From Qipengyuania atrilutea (GTDB lineage: Bacteria; Pseudomonadota; Alphaproteobacteria; Sphingomonadales; Sphingomonadaceae), in assembly GCF_013370205.1 (NCBI RefSeq), contig NZ_JABWGV010000002.1, forward strand, positions 248,001-312,000: DNA of 64,000 nucleotides. Direction: 5' to 3'. The first letter of the stretch is position 1. Each line of letters opens with the position of its first letter. Both the position numbers and the translations under genes were made by a program. Below, piece after piece: positions 63,214 through 64,000 of the stretch. Under the pieces are notes generated by a model. The model was not told where the DNA came from, did not search any database, and was given only the letters and a program-made list of their open reading frames with translations.

Positions 63214-64000
63214 CCACGATCGAAGAAGCCCGCCGCCGCGATGAGGCCGATCCGCTGCACGATTACCGCGAGCGCTTCCATCTGCCCAAAGGGGTGATCT
63301 ACCTCGACGGAAATTCGCTCGGCGCGCTGCCTCTGGCGACCCGCGACCGGCTGAAAGAGGTGGTGGACGAAGAGTGGGGCCATGGGCTCATCCGCAGTTG
63401 GAACGATGCGAACTGGATCGATTTGCCGAGCCGGGTTGGTGCCAAGATCGCACCCTTGATCGGCGCGCAGGCGCATGAAGTGCTCGCTTGCGACAGCACT
63501 TCGGTCAATCTCTTCAAGCTGATCGCTGCGGCGCTCAAGATGCAAAGCGGGCGCAAGGTGATCCTATCCGAACCCGGCAATTTCCCGACCGATCTTTACA
63601 TGATTCAAGGGCTTCAGCAGCAGGGGCTCGCGGAGCAGCGCCTTGCCGCACCGGACGAAATCGAGGCGGCGCTCGGCGAAGACGTCGCGTTGCTGCTCCT
63701 GACCCACACGCATTACCGGACGGGGCGCAAGCACGACATGGCGCGGCTCACTGCAGCGGCGCATGAGGCGGGCGCGCTGGCACTATGGGACCTTTCGCAC
63801 AGCTGCGGCGCGATGCCGGTGCACCTGAACGAATGCGATGCGGATTTCGCGGTTGGCTGCGGCTACAAATATCTGAACGGCGGACCGGGCGCACCGGCGT
63901 TCCTTTACGCTGCCGAGAAGCACCACATTGATGCCGAGCAGCCCCTGACCGGATGGCTAGGGCACAAGCAGCCCTTCGCATTCGAAGACGATTACACGCC
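63210..64000 (+). CDS. kynU: Kynureninase, N-terminal part (runs off the window)
   Basis: The frame starts at an ATG overlapping the kynB stop and remains open to the end, giving 263 residues. PLP-enzyme text: YLDGNSLGALPLATRDRL, GKLIGAQAHEVLACDSTSVNLFKL-like region, SEPGNFPTDLYMIQGL, WDLSHSCGAMPVHLNECDADFAVGCGYKYLNGGPGAPAF with the PLP Lys. It cleaves kynurenine to anthranilate and alanine. The C-terminal third is outside the window. Confidence 0.93.
   Translation, partial: MTTIEEARRRDEADPLHDYRERFHLPKGVIYLDGNSLGALPLATRDRLKEVVDEEWGHGLIRSWNDANWIDLPSRVGAKIAPLIGAQAHEVLACDSTSVNLFKLIAAALKMQSGRKVILSEPGNFPTDLYMIQGLQQQGLAEQRLAAPDEIEAALGEDVALLLLTHTHYRTGRKHDMARLTAAAHEAGALALWDLSHSCGAMPVHLNECDADFAVGCGYKYLNGGPGAPAFLYAAEKHHIDAEQPLTGWLGHKQPFAFEDDYT

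Noticed and set aside
1-64000. tRNA, rRNA, CRISPR arrays, insertion sequences or integrated prophage
   Set aside because: No cloverleaf-like segments, direct repeat-spacer arrays, transposase or integrase genes were seen; the only phage-derived part is the GTA remnant.

Overview
This is a high-GC chromosomal segment of an alphaproteobacterium, most likely a sphingomonad of the Erythrobacteraceae type. The inference rests on a serine palmitoyltransferase with its own acyl carrier protein, a MipZ division regulator, a DivK response regulator beside a DUF3572 gene, a TonB/ExbB/ExbD block with three ExbD paralogues, a single-cysteine DksA, and a remnant of an alphaproteobacterial gene transfer agent (GTA). 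I found no tRNA, rRNA, CRISPR array, insertion sequence, integrase or plasmid functions. Most of the window is ordinary core genome.

Layout. 1-2.8 kb: envelope genes on the minus strand (RNase D, LptC, LptA, and an incomplete gene at the edge), then uracil-DNA glycosylase. 2.9-6.3 kb: a trimeric autotransporter adhesin with a duplicated head, then an ECF sigma factor/anti-sigma pair. 6.5-14.4 kb: AGE-family epimerase, DUF819 membrane protein, PanC, MipZ, a J-domain protein, phosphomannomutase/phosphoglucomutase, a DUF2059-like protein and a BON-domain protein. 14.7-20.5 kb: an Lhr-type helicase, then tonB-exbB-exbD-exbD and a third exbD behind a terminator. 20.8-28.3 kb: homoserine dehydrogenase, class II fructose-bisphosphatase, PRPP synthetase, a HisN-like phosphatase, an SDR and ribosomal proteins L35/L20. 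28.3-35.5 kb: pheST, an SDR, release factor 3, a PPOX-fold protein and an EEP-fold hydrolase. 35.5-37.5 kb: glnK-amtB behind a near-perfect sigma-54 promoter. 37.5-42 kb: GMC oxidoreductase, sterol-desaturase-family protein, two small genes and a double cold-shock-domain protein. 42-48 kb: argD-argF-hslO, queC and an MFS transporter. 48-51.5 kb: a Cu/Zn SOD-like lipoprotein, an OmpA-family porin with a 24-proline linker, and the GTA scar. 51.6-59.7 kb: YqaA-like protein, DsbA-like protein, OsmC, the sphingolipid pair spt-acp, DivK, a DUF3572-HAD-RidA-FemAB-like run, DksA and PilZ. 59.7-64 kb: an orphan solute-binding lipoprotein, DUF4112, and the kynurenine operon kynA-kynB-kynU, cut by the window edge.

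How genes work together. Nitrogen is represented by the sigma-54-driven PII/ammonium-channel operon and by arginine synthesis (argD-argF). Tryptophan is degraded to anthranilate by the kyn operon. The cell surface combines LPS-export bridge proteins, sphingolipid synthesis, TonB energisation, a YadA-type adhesin and an OmpA porin. Many genes are translationally coupled by ATGA overlaps (lptC-lptA, pheS-pheT-SDR, DUF3572-HAD-RidA, acp-spt, kynA-kynB-kynU).

The most notable observation is the GTA scar. The small-terminase-like gene and the N-terminal third of the large terminase are joined out of frame to the DUF2793 gene that I expect at the far end of a GTA cluster, consistent with one internal deletion of the head and tail genes. 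I did not find a convincing previously undescribed multi-gene system. The best candidates for follow-up are the GTA scar, the Asp-rich loop in the duplicated adhesin, and the secreted proteins of unknown function.
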